Source of the DNA: an uncultured Lachnospiraceae bacterium
GTDB taxonomy: Bacteria; Bacillota; Clostridia; Lachnospirales; Lachnospiraceae
Assembly (NCBI GenBank): GCA_910577045.1
Contig: CAJTLB010000027.1
Location: forward strand, 1-30,196
Reading direction: 5' to 3'
DNA length: 30,196 nucleotides
The position numbers and the translations under genes were made by a program. Of this stretch, positions 8,070-15,186 are shown one piece after another; the stretch's first letter is position 1; each line of letters opens with the position of its first letter. The notes beneath the pieces were generated by a model. It made no database searches. It saw only the letters and a program-made list of their open reading frames with translations, and was not told the origin of the DNA.

Positions 8070-9878
8070 ATGAGTGAATTAAGCAGCCTGCAAAGAAGTG
8101 AACAGAAAGTAGAAGATACTTGGAAATTAGAGGATCTCTATCAAACAGATACTTTATGGGAAGAAGCATATAAAAATTTAAAAGAAAAGATTCCAGGATT
8201 GTCCGGGTTTCAAGGGCGTTTATCCCAGTCAGCAGCAACTTTTTTGGAAGTGTTGCAATATAAAAGCCAGCTAGAAGAACAGATGGAGCGTATTTATGTC
8301 TATGCAAACCAAAAGCTCCATGAAGATACTAGGAGAAGTGTTTACCAAGATTTTGTAACAAGGGCTGATAATTTATTAGTAGAGTTAGGAAGCGCTAATG
8401 CTTATATTGCACCAGAGATTTTATCAGTTCCTGAAGAAAAATTAAAAGAGTTTTTTAGGGAAGAAAAAGGGCTTTTAGAATATCAACAGATGGTTGCAGA
8501 TTTATTGCGCCAAAAGGAACATATTTTGCCACAAGAGATAGAGGAATTACTTTCCCAGACAGGGGAATTTTCGAATACGGCAGATGATGTGTTTTCCATG
8601 TTTAATAATGCGGATATCCGTTTTGGCAGTATTGTAGATGAAAAAGGAATAAATGTAGAAGTAACACATGCCCGCTTTGGAAAATTAATGGAGAATAAGG
8701 ACAGGCGTGTACGAAAAGATGCTTTTGAGATATATTACCGCCCATATCAAAATTTTGAGAATACATTGGCAGCACTTTATCAAGCAAACGCAAAAAAGGA
8801 TGCGTTTTATGCAAAAGTAAGGCATTATAATAGTGCAAGAGAGGCAAGCTTATCTGATAGCAATATACCTGTATCTGTTTATGATAGCTTAATAGAGGCA
8901 GTACATGGGGCACTCCCAGTTTTCCACCGTTATGTGGCACTTAGGAAACGGCTGCTTGGTGTAGAAGAACTCCATATGTATGATGTATATGCGCCACTGG
9001 TAGAGGAGGAAGAACAAAAAATCTCTTTTAACCAAGCAAAGGAAATGGTAAAAGAAGGATTGCAGCCATTAGGTAAGGAATATGGGGAATTACTAGAAAA
9101 AGGGTTTACGGAACGATGGATTGATATTTATGAAAACCAAGGAAAGAGAAGCGGGGCATATTCTTGGGGAGCTTATGGGGTCCATCCGTATGTGTTATTA
9201 AATTATAATGAAAGCCTAGACCATGTATTTACATTAGCGCATGAAATGGGCCATGCGCTCCATAGTTACTATTCTAACCAAAACCAGACATATGTTAATG
9301 CAGGATACCGTTTATTTGTGGCAGAGGTAGCTTCTACTTGTAATGAAGCTTTGCTTATAAAAGATTTATTAAAGAAAACAGAAGATAAGAAAAGGAAAGC
9401 ATATTTAATTAATTATTTCCTGGAACAGTTTAAAGGGACTGTGTTCCGCCAGACTATGTTTGCAGAATTTGAAAAAATGACACATGAAATGGTAGAGCAG
9501 GGAGAATCATTAAATGTAGACACATTAAAGACATTGTACCATGAATTAAACCAAAAATATTTTGGCCCTGATATGGTAATTGATCCCCAGATTGATATGG
9601 AATGGTCAAGAATCCCACATTTTTACGAATCGTTTTATGTCTATCAATATGCAACAGGCTTTGCTGCTGCTATGGCATTGTCACGCCGCATTTTATCTCA
9701 AGGAGAGGAAGCAGTAAGGGATTATAAGAAATTTTTAAGTGGTGGATGTTCTCTTTATCCAATTGATTTATTAAAAGTAGCAGGGGTGGATATGGAAAAG
9801 CCGGAGACAGTAAAAGAAGCCCTTGGTATTTTTGAAGAATTCGTTGGGCAAATGGAAGAGCTGACAATGCAGTTTTAG
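8070..9878 (+). CDS. pepF: Oligoendopeptidase F (M3 zinc metallopeptidase)
   Basis: This 602-residue cytoplasmic peptidase cleaves short peptides of roughly 7-17 residues. The zinc site HEMGH is at 391-395 within FTLAHEMGHALHSYYS, followed by the downstream glutamate block FVAEVASTCNE that supplies the third zinc ligand. The N-terminal helical domain (about residues 20-200) and the C-terminal IPHFYESFYVYQYATGFA block fit the M3B/PepF family, and the length is standard. The AGGAGAGAGG ribosome site lies in the spacer after the DUF1877 gene. Confidence 0.96.
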   Translation: MSELSSLQRSEQKVEDTWKLEDLYQTDTLWEEAYKNLKEKIPGLSGFQGRLSQSAATFLEVLQYKSQLEEQMERIYVYANQKLHEDTRRSVYQDFVTRADNLLVELGSANAYIAPEILSVPEEKLKEFFREEKGLLEYQQMVADLLRQKEHILPQEIEELLSQTGEFSNTADDVFSMFNNADIRFGSIVDEKGINVEVTHARFGKLMENKDRRVRKDAFEIYYRPYQNFENTLAALYQANAKKDAFYAKVRHYNSAREASLSDSNIPVSVYDSLIEAVHGALPVFHRYVALRKRLLGVEELHMYDVYAPLVEEEEQKISFNQAKEMVKEGLQPLGKEYGELLEKGFTERWIDIYENQGKRSGAYSWGAYGVHPYVLLNYNESLDHVFTLAHEMGHALHSYYSNQNQTYVNAGYRLFVAEVASTCNEALLIKDLLKKTEDKKRKAYLINYFLEQFKGTVFRQTMFAEFEKMTHEMVEQGESLNVDTLKTLYHELNQKYFGPDMVIDPQIDMEWSRIPHFYESFYVYQYATGFAAAMALSRRILSQGEEAVRDYKKFLSGGCSLYPIDLLKVAGVDMEKPETVKEALGIFEEFVGQMEELTMQF

Positions 9879-9899
9879 CCTGGTTAGGTAAGTAAGGAA

Positions 9900-11444
9900 A
9901 TGGAATATAATAGAATAAAAATAGAAAGCAGCAAGGAAAATTTATGGGAACCTGTAAAGGAAGCTTATCCTGATATTCCTTCTTATTGTGGTGGGAAAGG
10001 AAGATGTGGGAAATGTAGGGTAAAAGTATTACAGGGAGAAGCTAGTGTAAGTATCGCCGATAAAAAACATTTAACAGAAAATGAAATAAAAGAGGGTTTT
10101 AGGATTGCATGCCAAAGCAGCCCCATATCAGAATGTGAAATAGAAGTAGATATAAAAAATAGAGAAACATGGAGCGCACTTTCTGTTGGATTGGATTTAG
10201 GGGCAACGATAACAAAAGAAAATATGGATTATTTTGTTGCCATAGATATAGGGACTACAACATTAGCATTTGCTTTGCTAGATGCAAAGGGAAAAGTAAT
10301 AGGAAGCATAACAGGAGTAAACCACCAGCGCAGCTATGGGGCAGATGTAGTAAGCAGGATTGAATTTGCTTTACAAGGAAAAGAAAGAGTTCTTACGGAG
10401 TGTATCCGAGATGATATAAAAAAAGGGATAGGCAGATTATTAAAAAATAATCATATTTTACTTTGGCAGGTAAAAGAAATAGTGGTAGCTGGCAATACCG
10501 CAATGGAACAACTTTTTTTTGGGTTATCAGTAGCAGGGCTTGGAGGTTTCCCCTTTCATCCATGGACAAAAGAGTTTATAGAAATGGAATATGGGCAGAT
10601 GTTTGGCAAGGAAGAAGAATGGGAAGAAGGAGGGGGGCGAGTCCCTGTGATTGGCTTCCCTTGTATTGCAGGATTTGTAGGTGGAGATATTACAGCAGGA
10701 TTATATCAGGTTCTGGAAGAAAGAGAAAGGCTTGCAATACAGGGAAATGCTATATTTCTTGATATTGGGACGAATGGGGAAATTGCCTATATAGATAATG
10801 GTAAAATTGTTACTGCATCTACAGCGGCAGGGCCTGTATTTGAGGGCGGGAATATAAGCTGTGGCATGGGCTGCCTTCCTGGTGCCATTTATGCAGTAAA
10901 TAGGGCAGAGGATATATTAGAATGTAGTATAATTGCACAAAAAAATGCAGAAGGCATTTGTGGGAGTGGGTTAATAGAGGCAGTAGCGGCTTTTTTAGAA
11001 CTTGGCATTATAGATAAAAAAGGGAAGTTTATGCCTGTATTAACAGAATATGTATTGGCTAGGGGGCAAGAGAAGAATATTTTTTTAACACAGGCTGATA
11101 TCCGGGAATTTCAGATGGCAAAAGCAGCAGTTGCCGCTGGAATAGAAGTATTATGTGTAGAAGCACAAGTAGATATAAGTAGAGTAGGGCGGTTTTTACT
11201 TGCAGGTGGATTTGGGAATGGGATAAATATACGAAAGGCAGTAAAAACAGGATTACTCCCCAGATGTGCGGCAGGGCGTACAGAGTATTTAGGGAATACT
11301 TCATTAAAAGGTGTCATTAAGTTTTTAAAAGATGGGGAGGAAGGAAAAGACAAAGTAAAAGAAATTGCCCAAAAGATAGAGTATATCCATCTTGCCAATA
11401 AAGAGGAGTTTGCATCTTGTTATATCCGCCATATAGATTTTTAA
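9900..11444 (+). CDS. RACo-like corrinoid-protein activator (2Fe-2S plus ASKHA/DUF4445)
   Basis: This 514-residue protein resembles reductive activators of corrinoid proteins, which use ATP to return an inactive Co(II) corrinoid to Co(I). The N-terminal ferredoxin-like domain has Cys30, Cys36, Cys39 and Cys71 in plant-type 2Fe-2S spacing (YCGGKGRCGKC … ACQS). From about residue 110 follow ASKHA actin-like ATPase blocks: AIDIGTTTLAFALLD, VVAGNTAMEQL, GFVGGDITAG, FLDIGTNGEIA, and the C-terminal LLAGGFGNGINIRKA. It is shorter at the N-terminus than some RACo proteins, which have an extra linker domain. No corrinoid protein or methyltransferase gene lies nearby, so the partner must be elsewhere. 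Start ATG at 9900, close behind AAGGAA. Confidence 0.88.
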   Translation: MEYNRIKIESSKENLWEPVKEAYPDIPSYCGGKGRCGKCRVKVLQGEASVSIADKKHLTENEIKEGFRIACQSSPISECEIEVDIKNRETWSALSVGLDLGATITKENMDYFVAIDIGTTTLAFALLDAKGKVIGSITGVNHQRSYGADVVSRIEFALQGKERVLTECIRDDIKKGIGRLLKNNHILLWQVKEIVVAGNTAMEQLFFGLSVAGLGGFPFHPWTKEFIEMEYGQMFGKEEEWEEGGGRVPVIGFPCIAGFVGGDITAGLYQVLEERERLAIQGNAIFLDIGTNGEIAYIDNGKIVTASTAAGPVFEGGNISCGMGCLPGAIYAVNRAEDILECSIIAQKNAEGICGSGLIEAVAAFLELGIIDKKGKFMPVLTEYVLARGQEKNIFLTQADIREFQMAKAAVAAGIEVLCVEAQVDISRVGRFLLAGGFGNGINIRKAVKTGLLPRCAAGRTEYLGNTSLKGVIKFLKDGEEGKDKVKEIAQKIEYIHLANKEEFASCYIRHIDF

Positions 11445-11455
11445 TCTTAACAAAA

Positions 11456-11501
11456 AATTAAGAAAGAATCTTTAAGAAATAAGAAATATTCTTTCTTAAT
11501 T
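11456..11501. terminator. AT-rich 14-bp inverted repeat, likely terminator
   Basis: AATTAAGAAAGAAT (11456-11469) and ATTCTTTCTTAATT (11488-11501) are perfect complements around an 18-base spacer, 12 bases after the RACo-like gene. Its position suggests termination, although the stem is AT-rich and there is no long T run. The right arm touches the -35 of the next promoter. Confidence 0.5.
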
Positions 11502-11529
11502 TGTGATATACTTAATCTGCGGTTACAAT
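11501..11529 (+). promoter_or_regulatory. Candidate promoter of the nitroreductase gene
   Basis: TTGTGA (11501-11506) and TACAAT (11524-11529) are spaced by 17 bases. This puts a transcription start near 11536 and leaves a leader of about 70 bases containing a terminator-like hairpin. Confidence 0.55.
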
Positions 11530-11553
11530 ATTAAGTTAGGATGCTTACAAAGC

Positions 11554-11581
11554 CAGGCAGAGTGTTTCTGCCTGTTCTTTT
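11554..11581 (+). terminator. Terminator-like hairpin in the nitroreductase leader
   Basis: CAGGCAGA (11554-11561) pairs perfectly with TCTGCCTG (11567-11574) around a 5-base loop, followed by TTCTTTT. It lies between the candidate promoter and the ribosome site at about 11597-11606, so it could act as an attenuator, or simply as a second terminator of the upstream gene. Confidence 0.6.
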
Positions 11582-11608
11582 GTGGGCCTATGCTGCAGGT
11601 GGAGGGTG

Positions 11609-12376
11609 ATGATTTTGAATTTGTATAATATGATTGAGTTACGCCGATCAATAAGAGATTTTCAAAACAGACAGGTAGAGGAAACAATATGGGAAGGCTT
11701 TAGAAAATATCAAAGGGAGTTATTTGCCTTATATCCAGAAATACCATATAAAATAGAAGTAACATGTGTATTAGGGGGAAAAAAGGCAGGAAGTTTATTT
11801 TCTGTGAAAGCTCCTTATTATATTAGTTTACTTACAACAGAAGACAGGGAATCATATCTAAATGCAGGGTATATAATGGAGGAATTGTCCTTATATCTTG
11901 TAGCGAGAGGGATTGGTACTTGTTATCAAGGAATGTTAAAAGTAAAAAAGGAACAAGAGAATCTTTCAGAGGTTCTTGTAATGGCGGCAGGTTATCCGAA
12001 GAAATATTTGTACCGTTCCCAGGAAAATAGGAACCGCCTTCCACTTAGCAAGGTTTGTGTGTTTAAAGAGGAACCTTCAAAAGAGATTATGGCAATTTTA
12101 AAAGCAGCTGCAATGGCACCATCCTCTTTTAATAGCCAGCCATGGCGTTTTATAGTTTATAAGAACCGCATCCATATTTTTATGCAGAAGGTAAATAATG
12201 GGATTTTTAAAAGGAATAAATTACATTTATTGGATATAGGAATGGCATTGAACCATATTATGATTACAGCAGAAGAGTTGTGGGTAGAAGCAGAGCTAAA
12301 AGAAATTGATAATCTTTCTAGCCATTCTATTAGAAATTATGAATATATTACAAGTTTTATTTTAAAAACGGAATAG
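11609..12376 (+). CDS. Nitroreductase-fold protein (TM nitroreductase-like)
   Basis: This protein of 255 residues has nitroreductase features: an N-terminal MIELRRSIRDFQ with the typical flavin-phosphate RRS block, YIMEELSLYLVARGIGTCY in the middle, and AAMAPSSFNSQPWRFIV, the second canonical nitroreductase block, placed C-terminal. This order resembles the putative TM nitroreductase family (PF14512). It would bind FMN and reduce an unknown substrate using NAD(P)H. A GTG at 11582 is in frame, but the AGGTGGAGGG at 11597-11606 places the start at the ATG 11609. The gene stands alone after a promoter and leader hairpin. Confidence 0.75.
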   Translation: MILNLYNMIELRRSIRDFQNRQVEETIWEGFRKYQRELFALYPEIPYKIEVTCVLGGKKAGSLFSVKAPYYISLLTTEDRESYLNAGYIMEELSLYLVARGIGTCYQGMLKVKKEQENLSEVLVMAAGYPKKYLYRSQENRNRLPLSKVCVFKEEPSKEIMAILKAAAMAPSSFNSQPWRFIVYKNRIHIFMQKVNNGIFKRNKLHLLDIGMALNHIMITAEELWVEAELKEIDNLSSHSIRNYEYITSFILKTE

Positions 12377-12389
12377 GCCTAAAGTCCTA

Positions 12390-12418
12390 TTGGTGTTCAT
12401 AAGAGAAGATGGTAAAAT
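12390..12418 (+). promoter_or_regulatory. Candidate promoter of the membrane-protein pair
   Basis: TTGGTG (12390-12395) and TAAAAT (12413-12418) are spaced by 17 bases, just after the nitroreductase stop and 40 bases before the next start. This fits a separate transcript for the two following genes. Confidence 0.5.
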
Positions 12419-12458
12419 AAAAGCGAACATTTGTTTAAGAAAAAGGGAGGGAATGAAA

Positions 12459-13016
12459 ATGCAGGAAGATACCATATATATGATAGTGTTTTTTGTCATT
12501 GTTGGTGGTGTCATATTGCTGACGCTTTGGGGTATATGGCAAGGTGCACAGTATATGAAAAAACAAAAAAATGAAGGCACTGATAAGAAAAAGATGATGG
12601 ATGCTATGGCCAAGGTAATGCAGGAAAAAGTAGGGGAGTATACATATGCCGTTGGTAATTATACCCGTACAGAGCAGCATGGGAGGACTACTACTTATTA
12701 CTATTATAGCTATATTCTGGCTTTTAATTCATCAGAGTTAGTTATTTTTCCGTTTGTGGTAAAGGATAAAGAACTTTTATTAAGGAATTGCCTATCAATT
12801 AATTGGAATGAAGTGAAATTTTCATATAAGATTGGAAAAAAAGGCTTGGATATGACAATTAATATGGCAGGTGAAAAGCTGATTATTAATGTACATAAAG
12901 TGCGGAAGAGTACTGGAGTAGAAAATTCAGCTGAGCCATTGGGCATTTATCAAGAAGCTGAGGTAGAACGTTTAATTTCATATCTGCCACAGTATAAGTC
13001 TTATGCAGGAAAGTAG
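12459..13016 (+). CDS. Hypothetical membrane-anchored protein
   Basis: This 185-residue protein is not recognised. A single hydrophobic helix at about residues 6-27 (IYMIVFFVIVGGVILLTLWGI) is followed by a charged KKQKNEGTDKKK stretch, so the N-terminus is an anchor and the rest is probably cytoplasmic. The body has a Tyr-rich segment (TTTYYYYSYILAF) and alternating hydrophobic strands, suggesting a small beta domain. GGGAGGG (12445-12451) lies 7 bases before the ATG at 12459; an earlier in-frame ATG at 12453 is too close. The next gene starts 12 bases downstream, also encodes a membrane protein with a Tyr-rich strand, and is probably functionally paired with it. Confidence 0.7.
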   Translation: MQEDTIYMIVFFVIVGGVILLTLWGIWQGAQYMKKQKNEGTDKKKMMDAMAKVMQEKVGEYTYAVGNYTRTEQHGRTTTYYYYSYILAFNSSELVIFPFVVKDKELLLRNCLSINWNEVKFSYKIGKKGLDMTINMAGEKLIINVHKVRKSTGVENSAEPLGIYQEAEVERLISYLPQYKSYAGK

Positions 13017-13028
13017 GAGGGACAAGGG

Positions 13029-13859
13029 ATGAAAACGTTACGTTCAGTTATGCTGGTACTTATGATATTTGTAGGGATTGGCTTATTTTATAATGGGTTA
13101 GACGGCATAGCTTCTTTTAAAAAACCAGTGGATTTGTATGCAGAAGATACAAATGTTACAGAACTTGGCAGGTTAGATAATGTAGAAGTAGATGTTTATG
13201 CAATATTGGATTGTTTTGCAAGTGAAACGACAACAACGAAACGGAATGGTTCTGTGACTGGAAAAAAAGTAGATTATTATTATATTTTACCAGCTTTTGA
13301 CGGAGATGATACTTATTATATCGGGCTTAAGGCTTCCTCAAAAGAGCATAATGACTACGAAAAAATTGCAGATTTAACATGGGACTGGCTAGAAGGAAAA
13401 ACTTCTGATTATGGGAATGTAACTGCACATGTAAATGGCTGCCTAAAAAAGATGGACAAGGAACTATATAAGTATATGAAAGAATGGTTCGAAGAGGCAG
13501 AGTGGTTTGATTCAGATGCAGATATAGAAAAGTATGTATTAAATGTATCTTTAGAGCCAGTAAACTTTGGTACAAGTAGGATTGTGTTCTTAGTTTGCAT
13601 CGGCATTATGGTAGTTGGGGTTATTGTTTTAATTTTAGGCTTCCGTTCAGATGGAAAGCATAAAAAGCAAGTAAAAGAACAGACACATGTGGTAATTAAT
13701 GGTGTATCATATCCAAAGGCTTCTTTTGAGCATATTAATAGATGTATTTTAAACCGTGAAAAAATATTTGCTGTGCAAGAGCTGCGGGATTTAACAGGGT
13801 TAGATTTGGAAGAGGCACAGAAAGTAATTGATAATTGGAATCAGTACTATTTAGTGTAA
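13029..13859 (+). CDS. Two-TM membrane protein with L7/L12-like C-terminal helices
   Basis: This 276-residue protein of unknown function may belong to the DUF6709-type group of Firmicute membrane proteins (from memory, unconfirmed). A hydrophobic helix spans residues 6-24 and a second about 182-203 (IVFLVCIGIMVVGVIVLILGF). Between them is a soluble domain with VDLYAEDTNVTELG and the YYYILPAFDGDDTYYIGLK block, likely outside the cell. The tail after the second helix (VQELRDLTGLDLEEAQKVID) resembles the helix pair of ribosomal protein L7/L12 C-terminal domains, found fused to membrane proteins as a small binding module. It is preceded by a GGAGGG ribosome site and co-transcribed with the 185-residue protein. 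Confidence 0.72.
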   Translation: MKTLRSVMLVLMIFVGIGLFYNGLDGIASFKKPVDLYAEDTNVTELGRLDNVEVDVYAILDCFASETTTTKRNGSVTGKKVDYYYILPAFDGDDTYYIGLKASSKEHNDYEKIADLTWDWLEGKTSDYGNVTAHVNGCLKKMDKELYKYMKEWFEEAEWFDSDADIEKYVLNVSLEPVNFGTSRIVFLVCIGIMVVGVIVLILGFRSDGKHKKQVKEQTHVVINGVSYPKASFEHINRCILNREKIFAVQELRDLTGLDLEEAQKVIDNWNQYYLV

Positions 13860-13870
13860 AGCATGGGAGG

Positions 13871-13912
13871 ATAAAAGAGGTTGTTGTAAAATACAGCCTC
13901 TTTTATAGCTTG
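13871..13912 (+). terminator. Rho-independent terminator
   Basis: ATAAAAGAGG (13871-13880) pairs perfectly with CCTCTTTTAT (13897-13906), with three more pairs (TTG with CAG) inside. The T-rich right arm serves as the tail. It follows the membrane-protein gene by 11 bases. Confidence 0.8.
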
Positions 13913-13955
13913 TTAGGAAAGTGGAATATTTTTTTTAATAAAATAAAAAAAAGTA

Positions 13956-13984
13956 TTGACAAAAGAAAGAGTATATAATATAAT
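13956..13984 (+). promoter_or_regulatory. Strong sigma-A promoter of tRNA-Gly
   Basis: Perfect consensus TTGACA (13956-13961) and TATAAT (13979-13984) with an optimal 17-base spacer, 37 bases before the tRNA. This is the best promoter in the window. Confidence 0.92.
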
Positions 13985-14021
13985 TCTATATGTTGTTAGT
14001 GATAAGAATATTATAATATAT

Positions 14022-14093
<72 letters not shown>

Positions 14094-14103
14094 TTCTATT
14101 TTT

Positions 14104-14132
14104 AGAAGCCATATGAAATGGCTTCTTTTTTT
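14104..14132 (+). terminator. Terminator of tRNA-Gly
   Basis: AGAAGCCAT (14104-14112) pairs perfectly with ATGGCTTCT (14118-14126) around a 5-base loop, followed by a run of seven T. Confidence 0.93.
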
Positions 14133-14296
14133 ATATTTATAGCTTTATGTAAAAGAAGTGTGCTATTTAAGTCGGGGGTTATAAATTTTATTGAATAAAA
14201 GTCTCTAATTTAAGAGAAAATGAAGGTTAGATGCACTTTTTTCATAACTTTGCATAAATGGAAGTTAAGGGAATTTTGTAGGAAAGGAAAAAAAGA

Positions 14297-15076
14297 ATGA
14301 ATAGTGCAATGGTTCTAGGTGTTATGATTCCGTTTATTGGAACGTCACTTGGTGCAGCATGTGTATTTTTATTAAGGAAATCAATAAAACCAGAAATCCA
14401 AAAAGGGCTTTTGGGTTTTGCCGCTGGCGTTATGGTGGCCGCCAGTGTTTGGTCTTTATTAATCCCTGCAATGGATATGTCAGAACATTTGGGGAAGATG
14501 GCATTTTTTCCGGCCGCCATTGGTTTTGCTATTGGTATTGGGTTTTTACTTGCAATTGATAAATTAGTCCCCCATCTCCATATGGATAAAAAGGAGCCAG
14601 AAGGGCCACATACAGTTTTAAAGAAATCTACAATGATGATGCTTGCAGTAACGATCCATAATATACCAGAGGGGGCATCGGTTGGGATTGTGTTAGCCGC
14701 AGCGGCAAGTAAAGATACTATGATTACAGCCGCAGCAGCAATGGTACTTTCTATTGGGATAGCAGTACAAAACTTTCCAGAGGGAGCTATTATTTCTTTG
14801 CCTATGAGGGAAGAAGCTGGAAAGGGAAAAGCATTTCTTTATGGAGTCCTTTCTGGCGTAGTAGAACCAATAGCCGCTGTAATTACTATTTTCCTTTCTG
14901 CTTATGTGGAAGGGATTCTGCCTTATATGTTGGCGTTTGCAGCAGGAGCCATGATTTATGTGGTAGTAGAAGAGTTAATACCAGAAGCAGCAGAAGGAGA
15001 GCAGTCTGATATAGGGACAATAGGTTTTGCCGTTGGATTTTTGTTAATGATGATAATGGATGTGGCATTGGGTTAA
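14297..15076 (+). CDS. ZIP-family divalent metal transporter
   Basis: This 259-residue inner-membrane protein with about eight hydrophobic helices belongs to the ZIP (zinc/iron permease) family, GufA/ZupT-like branch. Signature blocks: HNIPEGASVGIVLA in TM4 and QNFPEGAIISLP in TM5, which hold the binuclear metal site (His, Asn, Glu; here the second site has Gln-Asn in place of His-Asn). A short His-bearing loop PHLHMDKKEPEGPH lies between TM3 and TM4. It moves zinc or other divalent metals into the cytoplasm or out of it; direction cannot be read from sequence. It appears monocistronic, and the 160-base upstream region shows no clear metal-regulator operator. Confidence 0.92.
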   Translation: MNSAMVLGVMIPFIGTSLGAACVFLLRKSIKPEIQKGLLGFAAGVMVAASVWSLLIPAMDMSEHLGKMAFFPAAIGFAIGIGFLLAIDKLVPHLHMDKKEPEGPHTVLKKSTMMMLAVTIHNIPEGASVGIVLAAAASKDTMITAAAAMVLSIGIAVQNFPEGAIISLPMREEAGKGKAFLYGVLSGVVEPIAAVITIFLSAYVEGILPYMLAFAAGAMIYVVVEELIPEAAEGEQSDIGTIGFAVGFLLMMIMDVALG

Positions 15077-15126
15077 AATCTTAAGCAGAATTTAGAAAAT
15101 CTTTATACTTATTTATGTAAATAAAA

Positions 15127-15155
15127 TGGACATTAGGCTGCTTTTTCGGTATAGT
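15127..15155 (+). promoter_or_regulatory. Promoter of ftsH
   Basis: TGGACA (15127-15132) and TATAGT (15150-15155) are spaced by 17 bases, five of six matches in each box. A GAGGGGG ribosome site (15171-15177) precedes the ATG at 15187. Confidence 0.75.
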
Positions 15156-15186
15156 AAAGAAAATAATACAGAGGGGGCAGCCGTTT

